DNA from: Bradyrhizobium sp. CCBAU 53340
GTDB lineage: Bacteria > Pseudomonadota > Alphaproteobacteria > Rhizobiales > Xanthobacteraceae
Length of the DNA stretch: 64,000 nucleotides
Assembly (NCBI RefSeq): GCF_015291645.1
Contig: NZ_CP030055.1
Span: 5,022,001 to 5,086,000, forward strand
Direction: 5' to 3'
A model generated the notes under the pieces. The model made no database searches and was not told the DNA's origin. It was given only the letters and a program-made list of their open reading frames with translations. The translations under genes and the position numbers were made by a program. How positions within the stretch are numbered: position 1 is the first letter of the stretch; each line of letters begins with the position of its first letter. This document shows, one piece after another, positions 8,912 to 18,077 of this stretch.

Positions 8912-9906
8912 GCGCCAACCTCACCCCTCCGGCAGCTTCGGGAGAGAACGTGCTCGTACAAAGATTGTATTCGCCTGCCGATCTTCGCGAGCGACATTTC
9001 ATCGACCGCGGCATAAGCGCCGGAAAGACGCTTTCCACGGACCAGTACCTTCGCTAACGCTTCCGCGATAAAGGCCGGTTCGTCAGGCACAATGTAACAT
9101 CCTTCGAACTCTCTAATTCGCTCGGCCACGTCGCCAACATCGACGGAAACAATCGGTAGATTGCAGGCGAGAGCTTCTTTGACAATGTTCGGAGACCCCT
9201 CATGAGCGGATGTAAGCAGCAAACAATCGACGGCGTTCAGGAATCGCGCGACTTCTTGTTGAGGTCTCTTATCAAGAGTGACCAATTTGGCAGATGGATT
9301 TGATTGTCGAACTAACTCAAAAGCGGCTTCGGCGAGCGGGTACCTCTTATAACCCCCTGCTGAGGGCCTGCCTGCAAATAGAACGTGCTGCTCGTCTTCC
9401 TTCAGACCCACTTCGCGCTTAGCGACTGCTCTGGGATAGAAGATATCAAGATCCACTCCATTGGAAATAATCGACGTTGTTTTGGCGCGAAGATGTTTTG
9501 CAAGACCGGCACTCTTCGCAATATTGTGAGCCGTCGCGTACGACAATAGACGGGAGAATAGTCCGTGCAACACTCGATTAGAGGCTCGATATTCTCCCCA
9601 CTCGCTGCAATCTCCATATACGTCGTTGCCCATAAAAGACACAACGAGTGGCAGGGCAGTAGCTAATCTGGCAGTCCAGCCTGAGTACATATAGTGCGCA
9701 TGAACGATATCGTACTCCCTCGAACGCACAGCCTTCCGTACTTCAGCAATGCCCTTGATATATTTGCCAATGCCGGTGCCGTTAAGCAGGCAAACATCAA
9801 CATCAATCCCAAGCTTCGCCAGCGACTCCACTTGAGTGCGGATGAAAACTCCCTCAGACGGATTCTGTTTAGTAGGGTACGCGCCCGTCACATGCAGAAC
9901 CATCAT
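8908..9906 (-). CDS. GT4-family glycosyltransferase, 3' end altered by IS66
   Basis: 332 aa from the ATG at 9906, which has AAGGAG nine bases upstream; an in-frame extension to 9966 is less likely. The N-terminal Rossmann half starts MMVLHVTGAYPTKQNPSEGV. The donor-binding half has VLFAGRPSAGGYKRYPLAEA and LLTSAHEGSPNIVKEALACN, the GT4 EGxPxxxxEA block. It should transfer an NDP-sugar to a lipid-linked polysaccharide intermediate at the inner membrane face. The IS66 end replaced the last ten or so codons; the joined ancestral sequence would stop at about 6346. The catalytic core is untouched, so activity may persist. Confidence 0.85.
   Translation of the reverse strand: MMVLHVTGAYPTKQNPSEGVFIRTQVESLAKLGIDVDVCLLNGTGIGKYIKGIAEVRKAVRSREYDIVHAHYMYSGWTARLATALPLVVSFMGNDVYGDCSEWGEYRASNRVLHGLFSRLLSYATAHNIAKSAGLAKHLRAKTTSIISNGVDLDIFYPRAVAKREVGLKEDEQHVLFAGRPSAGGYKRYPLAEAAFELVRQSNPSAKLVTLDKRPQQEVARFLNAVDCLLLTSAHEGSPNIVKEALACNLPIVSVDVGDVAERIREFEGCYIVPDEPAFIAEALAKVLVRGKRLSGAYAAVDEMSLAKIGRRIQSLYEHVLSRSCRRGEVGA
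8912..8919 (+). repeat. 8-bp target-site duplication, right copy
   Basis: GCGCCAAC, identical to 6371-6378, directly follows the right IS66 terminus. Confidence 0.85.
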
Positions 9907-10050
9907 CGCGGCTTGCTCCTTGTGGTCTCCGAGAATGGCGACCGCCTGATAATTCGCTATCAACAAACCTCGATGAAATTTTGTGGCCCGGTCTCTGCCG
10001 ACTCGGATACATGTTGGTGATATAGAGGATCCTCACGATCCTGTATTCCC

Positions 10051-10412
10051 TCAGCGCCCGGCAGTAATTGCCATCGCATTACTGGCCCGCGCCGGCCGCC
10101 GGTGCATGTGCTCGGCCCACTGCCTTCGCCACGCGTCGAAGGAAAGAGGGCGAATTTCATCCGCATTATATATCTCGCCATTGTAACTCACGACCCACCG
10201 CCCATCTGCTGACATCATGGGCTGCGCTCCGGCCTCACCTCCGTCAGTCATGGCAAGTCGGCGGTGTGAATCCCGACGCCAATCACTGCAACGACCCCCC
10301 CTCACCGTCTGGTCCCGATGCGCAATCGCATTCGCCATGTCGCGCGCGAACACTCCGACGCCTCCTACTGCGCAGCGAGACCAGGATCAATCGAACCTGC
10401 AATCCCGCACAT
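10051..10412 (-). pseudogene. asnB-like amidotransferase remnant
   Basis: On the minus strand an ATG at 10412 reads MCGIAGSIDPGLAAQ and stops. One frame over it continues FARDMANAIAHRDQ, then HRRLAMTDGGEAGAQPMMSA and VSYNGEIYN. This is the N-terminal glutaminase domain of an AsnB-type protein with a frameshift and internal losses. Sequence after YNGEIYN no longer matches. It lies between two glycosyltransferase genes of the same direction, so an amidotransferase was once part of that transcription unit. Confidence 0.75.
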
Positions 10413-10487
10413 AGCGACCAATACCCTTTCAGCAGCCTCCAAATATGGTCGTTCGATCAACTTGAGGCTCCATCTCGCAATCAAACT

Positions 10488-11627
10488 TCAGAGCGCTCTA
10501 TTTCTACCTGCCAATCGCCGAAACAGCTCTACGTGCTTCTGCACCATTTGCTCAATCCCGAACTTCTGCTCCACGAGCGCCCGTCCTGCGCGACCGAACG
10601 CGCTTCCAACGTCAGGACGGTTGACAATTTCCCTTATCCGCAACGCCAATGCATTTTCATCTCCGAATGGAATTAGGAATCCATTCTCCCCGTCCTTGAC
10701 AATTTCGCGATTGCCAGCTGCGTCTGTGGCTATGACCGGCTTTTCCAGCGCCATGTACTCCAGAATTGCATTAGCTATTCCCTCTCCGTGGCATCTTGAG
10801 TCCGACACCAAGACTCCGACGGAGAACGTTTTTACGATTTCTTCGACCCGTTTGCTGACTCCTAGAATGCGTATATTCGCATGATCGTCGCTCTTCAGAC
10901 GCCCCCTGAAGCTTTCCAGATCCGGTCCTTCACCGACAGCCAGGAAAGTAATGTCCTTCCGCTCGCTGCACAGCAATTCTGCCGCTTTAAAAAACGTGCT
11001 ATAATCTTTCTCTCGATCGAACCTTGCGATCATACCGACTACATGCTTGGTTCTTATCTCCAACGAACGCTTGAGGGCGTTGACGTCAGGAAGATTGTCT
11101 ATTCGGTCAAAATTGAAACCGTTGTGTATGCAAAGTCCTTTCTTGCCATCAACTCTAAAAGCTCTAAGTCCCGCCAATGAGTTTGCCAAGATTACCGTTG
11201 AAAATGGAGCTGTCAGAAGGAAACGTCGGTACGCCTGATCTTTCAAACTCAAAACGAGCGGTGCATATCGTATCATCCCATTGATCAAAGCCGATCTAAA
11301 CAACAACGCAATTGGTGCCGCATACACCGAGCACATCGACTCCCACGAGTATATTATATTCGGCCGGTATCGTCTCGCCAGGCCATATAGCTTTTCGAAA
11401 ATACGGAAATCCCTTTTTCGGCTTCTTCTGAAGATGTGTACTTTTATTCCCAGTGACCCAACCTCGTCATAGTGGATGGTATCTGAAAGCACGACTAGCT
11501 CGTTAACGAACCCGTCCATTTTGTTGAACCCACGCAATAATTCAATCAGTTGTCGCTCCTTCCCCCCGGAGCCCAGCGTGTCGGTTATATGCAGTACCCT
11601 GATCGCAGGCCTTGACGAACTCAGCAT
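10488..11627 (-). CDS. GT4-family glycosyltransferase
   Basis: 379 aa. The N-terminal domain begins RVLHITDTLGSGGKERQLIE, the GGxE nucleotide/acceptor loop of GT4 enzymes. The C-terminal donor-binding domain shows VVGMIARFDREKDYSTFFKA, FLAVGEGPDLESFRGRL and GEGIANAILEYMALEKPVIA with the conserved E-x7-E. It should add a sugar to the undecaprenyl-linked repeat unit. It is transcribed leftward, in the same direction as the relic amidotransferase downstream and the amino-sugar genes upstream. The acceptor and sugar cannot be read from sequence. Confidence 0.88.
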   Translation of the reverse strand: MLSSSRPAIRVLHITDTLGSGGKERQLIELLRGFNKMDGFVNELVVLSDTIHYDEVGSLGIKVHIFRRSRKRDFRIFEKLYGLARRYRPNIIYSWESMCSVYAAPIALLFRSALINGMIRYAPLVLSLKDQAYRRFLLTAPFSTVILANSLAGLRAFRVDGKKGLCIHNGFNFDRIDNLPDVNALKRSLEIRTKHVVGMIARFDREKDYSTFFKAAELLCSERKDITFLAVGEGPDLESFRGRLKSDDHANIRILGVSKRVEEIVKTFSVGVLVSDSRCHGEGIANAILEYMALEKPVIATDAAGNREIVKDGENGFLIPFGDENALALRIREIVNRPDVGSAFGRAGRALVEQKFGIEQMVQKHVELFRRLAGRNRAL

Positions 11628-11710
11628 TCCATCACCCGACCGTTATCACCGCAGTCCCAGCGTTCAACCAAAACTAGGATTTTGATACACGTTCGTGACG
11701 CCGAGGATCC

Positions 11711-12502
11711 TCACGATTGTGTTCGCTCCACGGTTGGCAGGAACCATCGAGTCTCTAGGCTGCGCCGGTAGTCGCTTTGAACCGTCGTCGGCCCCCCCGC
11801 CGGGACACCCATCACGAGCGCACCGTCGGGCACCTCCTTCGTCACCACCGCGCCGGCGCCGACCACGGCGCCAACCCCGATTCTGACGCCTGGCAGTAAG
11901 TTGGCTCCCACTCCGATTGCCGCGCCGCGCGCGATATTGGGCCCCAGCATGGTCGAACCGTCGTAGCCGTCCCGGCCCATCGCATTGTCGTTCGAAGTGC
12001 CGACACAGCCCGAGATGAATACGTCGTCTTCGATCGTCATGTTGCCTGCCAGCCAAGTGTGATCCTGCACCCGGACGCGATCGCCTATTCGCGTGTTGTA
12101 GTTGACCGTGACGTAACGTCCGATGACGGTCTTCGAGCCGATCCAAGATTGTTCACGGATCGAGGCACCATCCCCGATCAGGGTCCCTGCGCCGAGCGAG
12201 ACGTCATAAAAAATCACTGCGTGCGGCCCGATAGAACAGTCGGCGCCGATATCGACCCACGCCTCGAAACGCGGCGCGCGCGACAACGCCCCGGCTCCCT
12301 TGGGCGCCTTGCCGAAATAGGCTCCCGGAAAGATTTCGACGTTGTCCCCGACTCTCGCGCCGCTCTCGATCACGACATGCGGGTGAATGACCACCCGGTT
12401 ACCAATTGTAACATCAGGCCGCACGACGGCGAACTCGGCGATCGCCACGTCCACACCGATCGCCTCGGTCTCGACCACCGCCCATGCCCTAATTCGATTC
12501 AT
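11711..12502 (-). CDS. left-handed beta-helix (hexapeptide) acyltransferase
   Basis: 263 aa. The ATG at 12502 is preceded by GGAGGG at seven bases; a GTG six bases earlier is possible. Many hexapeptide turns are visible, such as IGNRVVIHPHVVIESGARVG, IGVGANLLPGVRIGVGAVVG and AVVTKEVPDGALVMGVPA. This is the LbH fold of CoA-dependent N- or O-acetyltransferases acting on nucleotide sugars. Its four-base overlap with the aminotransferase gene suggests it acetylates the amino group which that enzyme introduces, as WbpD/WlbB do. This protein is longer than WbpD (about 190 aa), so the substrate is inferred from context. Confidence 0.82.
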   Translation of the reverse strand: MNRIRAWAVVETEAIGVDVAIAEFAVVRPDVTIGNRVVIHPHVVIESGARVGDNVEIFPGAYFGKAPKGAGALSRAPRFEAWVDIGADCSIGPHAVIFYDVSLGAGTLIGDGASIREQSWIGSKTVIGRYVTVNYNTRIGDRVRVQDHTWLAGNMTIEDDVFISGCVGTSNDNAMGRDGYDGSTMLGPNIARGAAIGVGANLLPGVRIGVGAVVGAGAVVTKEVPDGALVMGVPAGGPTTVQSDYRRSLETRWFLPTVERTQS

Positions 12503-13680
12503 CGCCACGCCCTCCCCCCATCCGCGCGAAGTGCGGCGGGCGAAAACATTGACTGCGGCTGCAATTTCTCGTGACCGTCCCGCTCAGCCGCTGCGCGTGC
12601 AATCGCGGCGATGCAGCGCACCTGGTCGCGCGTGAGCTCGGGGAACATGGGCAGAGACAATGATCGCGCGGCCGACGCTTCGCAATATGGTAAGTCGCCC
12701 TGCCTGTAACCGAGATGGACGAGAGCAGGCTGCAGGTGGAGCGGCAATGGATAGTGGATCCCGGTCGCCACGCCGGCCTCTTCGAGCTCATTCCGCATTG
12801 CGTCACGGTCGTTCGTGTCGATCACATACAAGTGGTAGACGTGCGTCGACCCCTTTCGAACGAACGGCGTCTTGATCCCCGACTCCGCCAGCTCCGCGGC
12901 GTACCACTCCGCGGCGCGCCGCCGATTGGTGTTCCATTCGTCCAGGCGCCGGAGCTTGATTTGCAGAATCGCCGCCTGGAGAGCGTCGAGCCGGCTGTTG
13001 AACCCGACCTCGGCGTGGCTGTAATGGGTGGTTCGACCGTGGTCACGCAGTCGTTCGATCCGCTCGGCGATCGCGGCACTGTTGGTGGTGACTGCTCCGC
13101 CGTCGCCATAAGCCCCGAGGTTCTTCGCTGGATAAAACGAGAAACATGCGATATCGCCGAGCGCGCCGGTGCGGATCCCCTGATATTCCGCCCCGTGCGC
13201 CTGGGCCGCGTCTTCTAGGACATAGAGTCCGCGCCGTCGTGCGATGTCATTGATTGGACCCATGTCAGCCGGCTGCCCGAAGAGGTGGACTGCGATGATC
13301 GCTCTTGTGCGATCCGTTAAGGCGCGCTCGATCATTCTGGGATCGATCGTGTAAGTGTCCGGATCGATATCGACCAACACGGGCCGCGCTCCCGTCGCCA
13401 CGATCGCGGCCGCGGTGGCAATGAAGGTGTGGGCGGTCGTAATCACGTCGTCGCCATGACCAATACCCAACGCCCGCAGCGCCAGACGAATCGCGTCCGT
13501 GCCGTTCGCCACACCGCGCGCATGGCGCACCTGGCAATACGCGGCGAAATCTCTTTCGAACGCGGCAAGCGCCTCGCCGCCTATGAACTGCGCGGAGTTG
13601 AGAACGCTCTGAATTGCTTCGGCCACCTCGTCTTTCAACGTCTCATATTGCGCTTTGAGATCGACAAACGGAATGTGCAT
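12499..13680 (-). CDS. DegT/DnrJ/EryC1-type sugar aminotransferase
   Basis: 393 aa from ATG at 13680, where MHIPFVDLKAQY is the conventional start of this family. It is a PLP enzyme that transfers an amino group, usually from glutamate, to a keto-sugar nucleotide. The PLP-lysine is Lys186 in FSFYPAKNLGAYGDGG, and Asp157 in LEDAAQAHGA should bind the pyridine nitrogen. The sequence best fits WbpE/WlbC-type 3-keto aminotransferases. A dehydrogenase lies upstream and an acetyltransferase downstream, together making a 3-acetamido sugar route likely. The gene overlaps the acyltransferase by four bases. Confidence 0.88.
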   Translation of the reverse strand: MHIPFVDLKAQYETLKDEVAEAIQSVLNSAQFIGGEALAAFERDFAAYCQVRHARGVANGTDAIRLALRALGIGHGDDVITTAHTFIATAAAIVATGARPVLVDIDPDTYTIDPRMIERALTDRTRAIIAVHLFGQPADMGPINDIARRRGLYVLEDAAQAHGAEYQGIRTGALGDIACFSFYPAKNLGAYGDGGAVTTNSAAIAERIERLRDHGRTTHYSHAEVGFNSRLDALQAAILQIKLRRLDEWNTNRRRAAEWYAAELAESGIKTPFVRKGSTHVYHLYVIDTNDRDAMRNELEEAGVATGIHYPLPLHLQPALVHLGYRQGDLPYCEASAARSLSLPMFPELTRDQVRCIAAIARAAAERDGHEKLQPQSMFSPAALRADGGRAWR

Positions 13681-13721
13681 TTTTCGAGCCTCACTCGACT
13701 CCGTCTTTGCTTTTTGAGAGC

Positions 13722-14381
13722 TCATCGAGCACCGTGCCCCCGCAGCACCACTGGAAACGTCAGGACAATCAATTTCAGGTCGGTCCATAAGGTCCAGTTC
13801 AGTGCATATTCGACGTCCATCTCGAGCATCACCTCCAGGCTGACACGACCCCGACCGCGCACCTGGCAAAGTCCGGTTATTCCGGGCTTCACAATGTGAC
13901 GCGTATGGTGCCAGTCACGGAAGTATTCGAGTTCATATGGAATCGCCGGCCGTGGACCGACGATGCTCATTTCGCCCCGCAACACGTTGAGGAATTGAGG
14001 CAGCTCGTCGAGGCTGGTCCTCCGCAGCCACCGTCCCACGCGCGTCACGCGAGGATCGTCTGTGAGCTTGTATGGGGCGGCGGGGTCGTTCGAGAGGGGT
14101 TCATTCGCCCAAGCCCGCCGGATCGCCTCGCGATGGACGTTTTCGTCGGCATTGTGGCGGAGCGTCCGGAATTTGAAGCAGGTGAACGGCTTCTCGTCTC
14201 GTCCGATCCGACGCTGGCGAAAGAGCGCTGGTCCGGGACTATCGAGATGGATTGCTATCCACACCCCCGTGGAGATGAGGGCCAGCATCGGGAGCGCGAG
14301 AACGCAGATCACGACGTCGAGCGCCCGTTTGCCGAATTCGCGCGGGGTCGCCTTCCGTCGCGTGGCTTCATGCGACAGCAA
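13722..14381 (-). CDS. initiating sugar-phosphate transferase (bacterial sugar transferase)
   Basis: 219 aa if started at TTG 14381, which has GGGAGG eight bases upstream. An ATG at 14501 would overlap the previous gene by 134 bp and add unconvincing residues. One N-terminal reentrant membrane helix (ALDVVICVLALPMLALISTG) precedes the catalytic part: FRQRRIGRDEKPFTCFKFRT, SLDELPQFLNVLRGEMSIVG and KPGITGLCQVRGRGRVS. These are hallmarks of monotopic PglC/ExoY-type phosphoglycosyl transferases, which move a sugar-1-phosphate onto undecaprenyl phosphate. It probably starts assembly of the repeat unit made by this locus. Confidence 0.88.
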   Translation of the reverse strand: MLSHEATRRKATPREFGKRALDVVICVLALPMLALISTGVWIAIHLDSPGPALFRQRRIGRDEKPFTCFKFRTLRHNADENVHREAIRRAWANEPLSNDPAAPYKLTDDPRVTRVGRWLRRTSLDELPQFLNVLRGEMSIVGPRPAIPYELEYFRDWHHTRHIVKPGITGLCQVRGRGRVSLEVMLEMDVEYALNWTLWTDLKLIVLTFPVVLRGHGAR

Positions 14382-15480
14382 CTTCGGGACCTCCCGCCGG
14401 CATGTTCCGCCGCCGAAATATCCGTTGATCCTTACCGTTGCTACGGTGTTTGTGCTTGAGCCGTAGACACGCCGATGCCGCCTCGAGCGCTTCGACAACA
14501 CGCAGTCCGTGCATTGCGTCCGCGCGCGGCCGTTTCCCGGTCATGATCGCATTGACGAAGTCGAGTATCTCGAGCTTCAGCGGTTCGCTGCTGGATATCG
14601 CGGGGATATGCACGTCGCCGTGATGATAGGCCAACTGGAAGTCGGCGTAGGAGTCGCCGTCGATCCGTGGCCTGAATCGCTTCTGGTAAACGCGCACTTT
14701 CTCGGACGGCTGCACGTCATCGAACACCAGCATCGCATCGCTTCCGACGACAGTGATCTGGCGCACCTTAACCGGGTCCAACCAGGAAACATGCACATGG
14801 GCGGTCGGACCGCTCTTGAAGCCCATCTTGGCGTAAACAACATCCTCAACGTTCGGCAGAACGTGCGCGCAACCCCACGCGCCGATGGTTTGAGGCACCT
14901 CCTCCAGCAAGCAGAAGATGATCGAGAGGTCGTGCGGGGCCAAGTCCCAAAGGACATTGGCGTCCTGCCGGTAGAGACCAAGATTCAGGCGCCGCGAATC
15001 AATGTAGTAGAGCTCGCCAAGAGAGCCGCTTTGGATCATCTGCCGCATCACGCCGACCGCCGGGTGGTACTCGAACGTGTGCCCGACCAATAGCACACGC
15101 TTGCGCTCTTCGGCGATCGCATTCAACTCGCGGCATTGCGCGCTCGTCATGGCCATTGGCTTCTCGACGAGCGCGTGCTTTCCGGCTTGGAGCACCGCCC
15201 GCGTCAATTCAAAGTGCGTGTCCACAGGGGTGGCGACAATGACCCCGTCTATAGAAGGATTATTCAGTACCGCGCCGACATCACGCGAAAAGGCGACAGA
15301 AGGATAATGTGAACGGATATATTCTAATCTGTCAGGGCGGGGATCGACGGCCATCGCCATCCTTGCGTCGCGTATATCGCAGCCGACGCGGATGTGTTTC
15401 GAACCCCAGTAACCGCAACCGATGACGGCCAGCGACGGGCCGCCGTTCGCGGTCTGATTTTCCGCGTCCTTGTTCGCCAT
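14368..15480 (-). CDS. Gfo/Idh/MocA-family NAD-dependent sugar dehydrogenase
   Basis: 370 aa. The ATG at 15480 has AAGGAG six bases upstream. The N-terminal Rossmann fold shows LAVIGCGYWGSKHIRV, then VDGVIVATP-type and ALVEKPMAMTSAQCRELN, the EKP catalytic motif. GHTFEYHPAVGVMRQMI and WDLAPHDLSIIFCLLEEVPQ resemble WbpB/WlbA, which oxidise C3 of UDP-N-acetylglucosaminuronate. With the aminotransferase and acyltransferase downstream it would form a 3-amino-sugar pathway. It slightly overlaps the sugar transferase gene, so the four genes are one unit. The exact substrate is inferred. Confidence 0.85.
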   Translation of the reverse strand: MANKDAENQTANGGPSLAVIGCGYWGSKHIRVGCDIRDARMAMAVDPRPDRLEYIRSHYPSVAFSRDVGAVLNNPSIDGVIVATPVDTHFELTRAVLQAGKHALVEKPMAMTSAQCRELNAIAEERKRVLLVGHTFEYHPAVGVMRQMIQSGSLGELYYIDSRRLNLGLYRQDANVLWDLAPHDLSIIFCLLEEVPQTIGAWGCAHVLPNVEDVVYAKMGFKSGPTAHVHVSWLDPVKVRQITVVGSDAMLVFDDVQPSEKVRVYQKRFRPRIDGDSYADFQLAYHHGDVHIPAISSSEPLKLEILDFVNAIMTGKRPRADAMHGLRVVEALEAASACLRLKHKHRSNGKDQRIFRRRNMPAGGPEVAVA

Positions 15481-16628
15481 GTTGGCTCCTTGTTTGAAGG
15501 CCGTCATCGTGTTCATTCAAGATAATCAATCTGGCCCGCGGGCTGTCGAAGAACATGGGTAACGATCTACGCTCTTTGGGAGTACTACCGGGCCGAGCGC
15601 GAGGACAATGATCGTTGAGGAAGGCGAAAAAATCTGGCGGACTGGCCAATTGCGCAATTCGCAAGCCCTGTACGCGTGTTGATTTGCTCTTCGGTGTGAT
15701 CCGCTCCACCTAACTCTCGGTAGCGCTCACCGCCAAAGTCACATCGCGGCTCAGCGCATTATATTCCGTCCGTCTCGACGAGAGAGCGGCAATCTCGTTT
15801 TTACACTCCGGAGCTCTGTGCGAAGCTATGCCTCTATTGCGTATTGCGATCAGCTTGAAACGAGCAGCCATTGTGTCCTGATAGCCACGGATGAGACGGA
15901 GCGCTGGGAGCCTCGGCGAGAGATCGCCCCCGCCTGCCTCATGGCGCCACTTCATCCCTTCAGCATTGGTTGCTCCCAAGCTGCTCACAATCCCGCAGAC
16001 GTATTGCGATTGCGTGACCGGCGTCAGGCTCAGTAGCTGTTCGGTCAATGCTGCTTCCGGACCTTATAGCTACGCCCTGGAGCCCTGCATTGCTCGGCAA
16101 GGACGTTCGCATGCGTGAGCGCTGATCATAGATGGAACAGATCGAGACTGCAGCCGAAAGCTCCAAACCCGGAGGCGGCCTTCTGAACCTCTTCCCTCTG
16201 CTGTTTCCTCTGCACCTCGAGGAATTGAAAGGCGCCCCGCACGTTAAGAAGCTCCGCCTGCTTCAATCGATCGGTGCAACTCTCTACGCGCGCCGCTGAA
16301 AACGGGGACTATGACCTACCTCCTCTGAGGTACACAGGCGGGAGTACACGCGCATACGCGGGGTACTCACCAGCATCGCTCATGATTCTTGTTGGAATAT
16401 TTGGCGCAGTCGAGCGCAGATTGACCGCGATGGTCGGAACGTTATGCTTGGCCTCGTTCTTAAGCCGGGGGCCGCTCGACTTTCCGGACTGACGCTGTCG
16501 CTATTGGCTCACGTCGTCGTCAATTCGAGCGATGAGAGTTTAACCGTGAGCACATACCTGCAACAGCGAACAGACGCTCCTGCAAGACAGTTTTGCCAAT
16601 TCGAAAGCCAGTCGGCATAGAACCTAGG
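15481..16628. other. 1.1-kb region without a convincing gene
   Basis: Lies between the divergent dehydrogenase and polymerase genes. On the minus strand 15710-16048 there is an open frame ending NEIAALSSRRTEYNALSRDV, and at about 16150-16290 a stretch with LEVQRKQQREEVQKA. Both are faintly like the coiled coil of Wzc/GumC chain-length proteins. No Walker motif or membrane helix is present, so at most this is a decayed relic. Promoters for both flanking units must lie here. Confidence 0.35.
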
Positions 16629-18077
16629 ATGTCGGTAAACCAACCAATGTCAACGAATCTGACGCTCGACCATGCCTCTCAATTGAGGGTTAGCATTCTA
16701 ACTCTAGTACTCCTTGGGATTTCCGCGGCGCTGATCGGCGGCGTGACAGCATTTCTCGGCGCGTTTGCCTACGGTCTTCTCTATTGCAGCTTCTTGTTCG
16801 CACTGATCATTTTTGCTGACTATCGGAAAGGCGTTTGGCTGCTCGCGTTGCTGTTGCCATTCGCCTCGAGCCAGCTCGTTCCACGAGAACTTTTCGAGAT
16901 AACCGGATTGAACCCATTCAATATCTTGTTTGGGCTAACACTCTTATCGGTGTTCGCGGCTTCCGCATTCAGGCGAGAGGATATTCAATTCGTCAGCTTC
17001 CCAACTACATTCTGGATTTATGTGGGCGTCATGACACTTGGCGCTTGCCTCGGTGTCGGTTCGGTGGAAAGGGCGATCGTACTTCCCAACCTTGAGCCCT
17101 TAACAAAAACCGCATATCTGCTGGACTTTGCAAAGTCGTTGATAATGTTGGCCGTGGCGTGGTTGGCGGCGGTTCTTTCCCGAAGCAGCAATGGACGCCC
17201 TGTAATCTGGGCTCTAGCAGCTACTTACACTACCTTTTTCGTCGTGATTGCCGGTTACCTCATTATCGATGGCATCAGCCTGCAGGGCTTGGCGGCTGGC
17301 GACAGAGATTTTCTAAGTTGGATCGGATTACATGCCAATGAAATCGGCCTGCTGGCCAACATTGGCTTCGCGATCCTCCTCCACACCGCACTAGCCACCT
17401 CTGCGCTCTGGTCGCGTGCAATACTGCTGGCATGCGCCGGCGCTGCCGCAATGATGGCTGCCTTGACCTTCTCACGGGCCGCTTTCGTTGGGATTGCCAT
17501 CATACTGGGCTCCTACATGTGGAAACAGCGACGCATGGGTCAGTTCTTGCTGGCGCTCTTTGCAATCGTGACGGTTGTATTTCTATTGCCCGACGCGTTC
17601 ATTGAACGGGCATCGACCGGCCTGGCAACCGGGGACGAACAGGCGATAACCGCCGGTCGGCTCGACCTCTGGCTTGCATTGATAGGTACTTTTTGGGAGG
17701 CTCCTATTATTGGTGGAGGCCTCTATTCGACGCTGTGGGCGACCCCGAACCTCCGTGGCCTCATGCTTCCGGTCGCTCATCCGCATAATGCCTATCTGGC
17801 AGTCGCCCTTGACCTCGGAATAGTGGGTATTGTGGTTGTGGCGGTTTTCTTCTGGTCGGTATGGCGGACCTTTAGTCATCTATCCAGGCACCACGTCGAT
17901 CCGCAATGGCGCGGTGTTTTTGAAGGCTGCATGGTTGGCCTGTTGTGCCTTGCAGTCGACGGATTCACGGATGGACGATTTACTCCGACTCCCCCGCAGG
18001 CGGCCCTATGGCTATGTTACGGGCTCGCCCTCGGTCAGGCCCAATCGATGGGTTCCATCAAGAGACCGCCACCATGA
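16629..18077 (+). CDS. O-antigen ligase/Wzy-type polysaccharide polymerase
   Basis: 482 aa from ATG at 16629; other in-frame starts (16593, 16647) are possible because no strong ribosome site is seen. It is a polytopic membrane protein with about ten to twelve hydrophobic segments, for example ILTLVLLGISAALIGGVTAF and AILLACAGAAAMMAALTFSR. A periplasmic loop contains TAGRLDLWLALIGTFWEAPI, then HPHNAYLAVALDLGIVGIVV. This is the Wzy_C/O-antigen ligase signature with its conserved H-N. It should polymerise lipid-linked repeat units in the periplasm. Its stop overlaps the next start as ATGA. Confidence 0.85.
   Translation: MSVNQPMSTNLTLDHASQLRVSILTLVLLGISAALIGGVTAFLGAFAYGLLYCSFLFALIIFADYRKGVWLLALLLPFASSQLVPRELFEITGLNPFNILFGLTLLSVFAASAFRREDIQFVSFPTTFWIYVGVMTLGACLGVGSVERAIVLPNLEPLTKTAYLLDFAKSLIMLAVAWLAAVLSRSSNGRPVIWALAATYTTFFVVIAGYLIIDGISLQGLAAGDRDFLSWIGLHANEIGLLANIGFAILLHTALATSALWSRAILLACAGAAAMMAALTFSRAAFVGIAIILGSYMWKQRRMGQFLLALFAIVTVVFLLPDAFIERASTGLATGDEQAITAGRLDLWLALIGTFWEAPIIGGGLYSTLWATPNLRGLMLPVAHPHNAYLAVALDLGIVGIVVVAVFFWSVWRTFSHLSRHHVDPQWRGVFEGCMVGLLCLAVDGFTDGRFTPTPPQAALWLCYGLALGQAQSMGSIKRPPP

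Noticed and set aside
15710..16290. Possible Wzc/GumC chain-length determinant gene on the minus strand
   Set aside because: Only faint coiled-coil similarity, no membrane helices or ATP-binding motif, and the frame breaks; kept only as a note on the intergenic region.
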